DNA of 64,000 nt from Stieleria maiorica (lineage in GTDB: Bacteria; Planctomycetota; Planctomycetia; Pirellulales; Pirellulaceae): positions 7,287,641 through 7,351,640 of the forward strand of contig NZ_CP036264.1 of NCBI RefSeq assembly GCF_008035925.1. Direction: 5' to 3'. The translations under genes were made by a program, and so were the position numbers. Every line of letters starts with the position of its first letter. Position 1 is the stretch's first letter. Below the pieces are notes generated by a model. The model did no database searches and was not told the origin of the DNA. It was given only the letters and a program-made list of their open reading frames with translations. Below, in pieces: positions 62,901 to 64,000 of this stretch.

Positions 62901-63841
62901 ACGCGGCCCACATAGGCCGACAGGATCGGATTCAGATAGGCGTCCAGCGTGGTGGTTTCGGCGCGCGAAACCAGCTTGATCAGCGGTGCCACTTCGCTGC
63001 TGCGGCTGATTTCGGCGAATCCGACGCGCCGCGCGATCTGCTCCACCGCGATCTCATGGGCGGGATTCATGTGCGCGTGCATCAGACAGATCGACAGTGT
63101 TTCGACGCCGGCATCGCGCAGGATTTGCAGACCGGATTCGATTTCGGCTTCATCGATCGCGATCCGTTCCCGGCCGTCGGCGTCCATCCGGGCTCGGATC
63201 TCCAGCGTGCTTTCGGCCAGCGGAGGTGATTTGACCAAGGCCAGGTCGAACAGTTCCGGGCGGTCTTGTTCGCCGATCCGCAGCACATCGCCGAAGCCAT
63301 GGGTGACCACCAGTCCGGCCGCCGCCCCGGACCGAGTCAACAAGGCGTTGGTGCCGCGTGTGGTTCCGATGCGAGCGGTCATCGGCGGCATCGGTGCGTC
63401 GATCGGAATGCCGGTCAGCAGATGCGTCGCCAGGACCGGGGCTTCACGCCGACAATCGATTTCAACGATGTCGCCGGCGGAGAGTTGTCCGGCGACTTCG
63501 GCGTCTACGTCGACCAGCGAGAGTGTGGACGTGTCCGAGTCATGGCCGGCGATCTGGCCGACGAAGTGATTGATACCTTCGACCAGCCATTCAAGTTTGG
63601 CCGTGCGAAAAAACTGATCGGGCAATCGGCGACCGGACAGTCCGCCCAGAAGTTCGTCGGGGATTCGGATTCGGACCGTCGTGCGATCCGGCACGTCGAC
63701 AACGCGGCATCGGATCAGCCCTGTCGAAAGCACTTTGATACAACCGGAATGAGACGATCCGGATGAGTCGGTCCAAACGGCCAAACAATCCGTAAACGTT
63801 CCACCGACATCGGCGCAAACCGAAAGCGTGTCGAGTGACAT
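59894..63841 (-). CDS. Fused hydantoinase/5-oxoprolinase (HyuA-HyuB type)
   Basis: The 1315-residue protein joins both subunits, as in eukaryotic-type 5-oxoprolinase. The HyuA half has [15 protein letters not shown] (phosphate loop), [15 protein letters not shown] and [14 protein letters not shown]; the HyuB half starts near residue 780 ([20 protein letters not shown]) and contains [13 protein letters not shown] and [12 protein letters not shown]. The enzyme opens 5-oxoproline or hydantoin rings with ATP. Between the first loop and IGTTRGTN there is about 120 residues of beta-rich sequence (roughly 35-155) that I do not expect in the family. The start ATG 63841 lies six bases after the stop of the TrkA-C gene, so they are likely co-transcribed. 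Its 3' end lies within a dispersed repeat. Confidence 0.9.
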   Translation of the reverse strand: MSLDTLSVCADVGGTFTDCLAVWTDSSGSSHSGCIKVLSTGLIRCRVVDVPDRTTVRIRIPDELLGGLSGRRLPDQFFRTAKLEWLVEGINHFVGQIAGHDSDTSTLSLVDVDAEVAGQLSAGDIVEIDCRREAPVLATHLLTGIPIDAPMPPMTARIGTTRGTNALLTRSGAAAGLVVTHGFGDVLRIGEQDRPELFDLALVKSPPLAESTLEIRARMDADGRERIAIDEAEIESGLQILRDAGVETLSICLMHAHMNPAHEIAVEQIARRVGFAEISRSSEVAPLIKLVSRAETTTLDAYLNPILSAYVGRVRRQFGGETCQLQLMTSGGNLVGHDEFRGRDSVLSGPAGGVVGLRHVAQQHRCVLAIGLDMGGTSTDVSRFDGQVGRRYSTRIADLRVMTPMMDIHTVAAGGGSICEFVGGRLVVGPTSAGAAPGPACYGRGGPLTVTDANLLLGRLRVDRFPFPLLPTASRQRIDHVASRMPSPPESIESLAEGFLDIAVTHMAEAVRAITTARGVDVRDHALVGFGGAAAQLICRVADALGIRQVVDHPRASVLSAVGMGVASSGRIETVGIYRRLDQVSAEEFQASADQLTRQTIDLLRQDQHGAVSTRLECDCRYVGTDSSIPLVVDDSPQPFLKALAERFHRGHQNRFGYRRDGHGIELVSLRCEATGDVSPADGPWLEGARLLGARLGDRSGGPETTEVFHRGRWRSFNLLDRDQLSAGDSIPPGSIVVSDQSTLIVEPNWQGVVCDDGTITLSPAALSDGAETANEELGGSDEAVQMEIVARRLQSIADAMGEVLRRTAVSVNVKERLDFSCAVFRGDGTLIANAPHVPVHLGAMGHTVRAIADAFPEMSPGDCYVSNDPYAGGSHLPDVTVVTPVFCEMERDSQPSFFVASRAHHAEIGGKTPGSMPPLAHSLAEEGVLIRGFALVRNGVSYEDELGQLLSSGPYPSRNVGENLADIHAQIAAGQEGARSLKQMSAELSLRHVQNMMDRLLDVAAESVVRWIDSLPTSEMHFKDTLDDGTVIAVQLMRQGDRLVIDFEGTSGVHPNGFNATPSIVSSAVLYVMRCFCDSNLPLCDGALRPIDLKLPPGLLSPPHSADPATCPAVVAGNVETSQRIVDVLLGAIGSADQNTPVFRSVAASQGTMNNVLIGDASFGYYETIGGGSGATVFGPGADGVHTHMTNTRITDPEVLESRLPIRLVEFSIRRGSGGTGKHRGGDGLVREFEFLRPLTVSLITSRRTTSPYGVFGGGAGLPGRNRLIPAGKAAVDLPSAATIEVGPGDRLRIETPGGGGWGDPKQSHGNAAG

Positions 63842-63847
63842 GAGAGA

Positions 63848-64000
63848 TCAGCGGTTAAACAGGGCCAGGCAGTCGGTGATGTGTTGCTGGTCGACCAGTG
63901 CGACGACGATGTCACCGGGTTTCAATTGATCGCTGGCGGTCGGCATGCGGATATAGCTGTCACGCTGGATCGCGGTGATCAGACAGCGTCCGGCCAGCGG
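63848..64000 (-). CDS. C-terminal end of TrkA-C (RCK_C) domain protein
   Basis: Translating the minus strand from the right edge gives 50 residues and a stop at 63848-63850: CLITAIQRDSYIRMPTASDQ, then LKPGDIVVALVDQ and DCLALFNR. This is the RCK_C/TrkA-C pattern that ends potassium transport regulators and some anion channels. The family of the whole protein cannot be told from this piece. It ends six bases before the oxoprolinase ATG. Confidence 0.75.
   Translation of the reverse strand, partial: PLAGRCLITAIQRDSYIRMPTASDQLKPGDIVVALVDQQHITDCLALFNR

Overview
The window looks like chromosome from a marine-type planctomycete of the Pirellulaceae (Rhodopirellula/Stieleria-like). The call rests on gene content: a DUF1559 pilin-like protein with a GFTLVE prepilin N-terminus followed by a small lipoprotein, two secreted proteins with the planctomycete extracellular sorting motif (ERLEHR / ERRDLLAA), C-terminal dockerin-type repeats, paired type I sulfatases, multihaem cytochromes with TPR partners, SHD1 and WD40 proteins, an ECF sigma factor coupled to a WD40 Ser/Thr kinase, and a methanofuran-type enzyme (MfnB). 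There is no phage, plasmid, CRISPR, rRNA or tRNA signal.

Layout. 1-5912: a TPR lipoprotein (minus, cut by the window edge), then a pilin-like DUF1559 protein, a small lipoprotein, a heptahaem cytochrome c and a second TPR lipoprotein paralogous to the first. 6099-13722: DUF2784 membrane protein, CPBP protease, RNase D, MfnB, a small conserved protein, a TraB/TIKI-type protein, two acyltransferases (DUF374 and PlsC-like) and a small Cys-pair protein. 13743-19285: an RND pump, its adaptor and a MarR regulator, with a clear palindromic operator over the marR promoter. 19475-24307: Gfo/Idh/MocA oxidoreductase, two membrane proteins (one a WD40 propeller) and a secreted dockerin-type protein. 24350-29527: a cytochrome-TPR fusion and two sulfatases. 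30179-36263: ComM-type ATPase, ECF sigma factor and WD40 Ser/Thr kinase (4-nt overlap). 36641-48907: a 4088-residue extracellular mosaic protein. 48997-54561: an SHD1/propeller protein, then an operon of creatininase-family amidohydrolase, MFS transporter and Tat-exported protein. 54758-64000: a GlnD-like protein, an HDOD-GGDEF protein, a fused hydantoinase/5-oxoprolinase, and the last codons of a TrkA-C protein.

Intergenic DNA is rich in dispersed palindromic repeats. At least six families recur inside the window (arms GTAGCGGA/TCCGCTAC; GCGTAAGCGAGGGGC and complement; TGGTCAAAAAATG; GCAAAATGAACA; GGTGCCACCCAC; and a 47-bp element with copies at 12489 and 59856). One forms the stop-codon region of the Ser/Thr kinase and another supplies the 3' end of the oxoprolinase gene.

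The most interesting points are the GlnD homologue whose HD phosphohydrolase signature looks lost, the split and fused forms of one cytochrome-TPR module, the insertion in the oxoprolinase N-terminus, the sigma/kinase/giant-protein neighbourhood and the nested repeats. I see no wholly new defence or metabolic system that the sequence alone would prove. All start sites were chosen by eye; many genes appear to use TTG or GTG.
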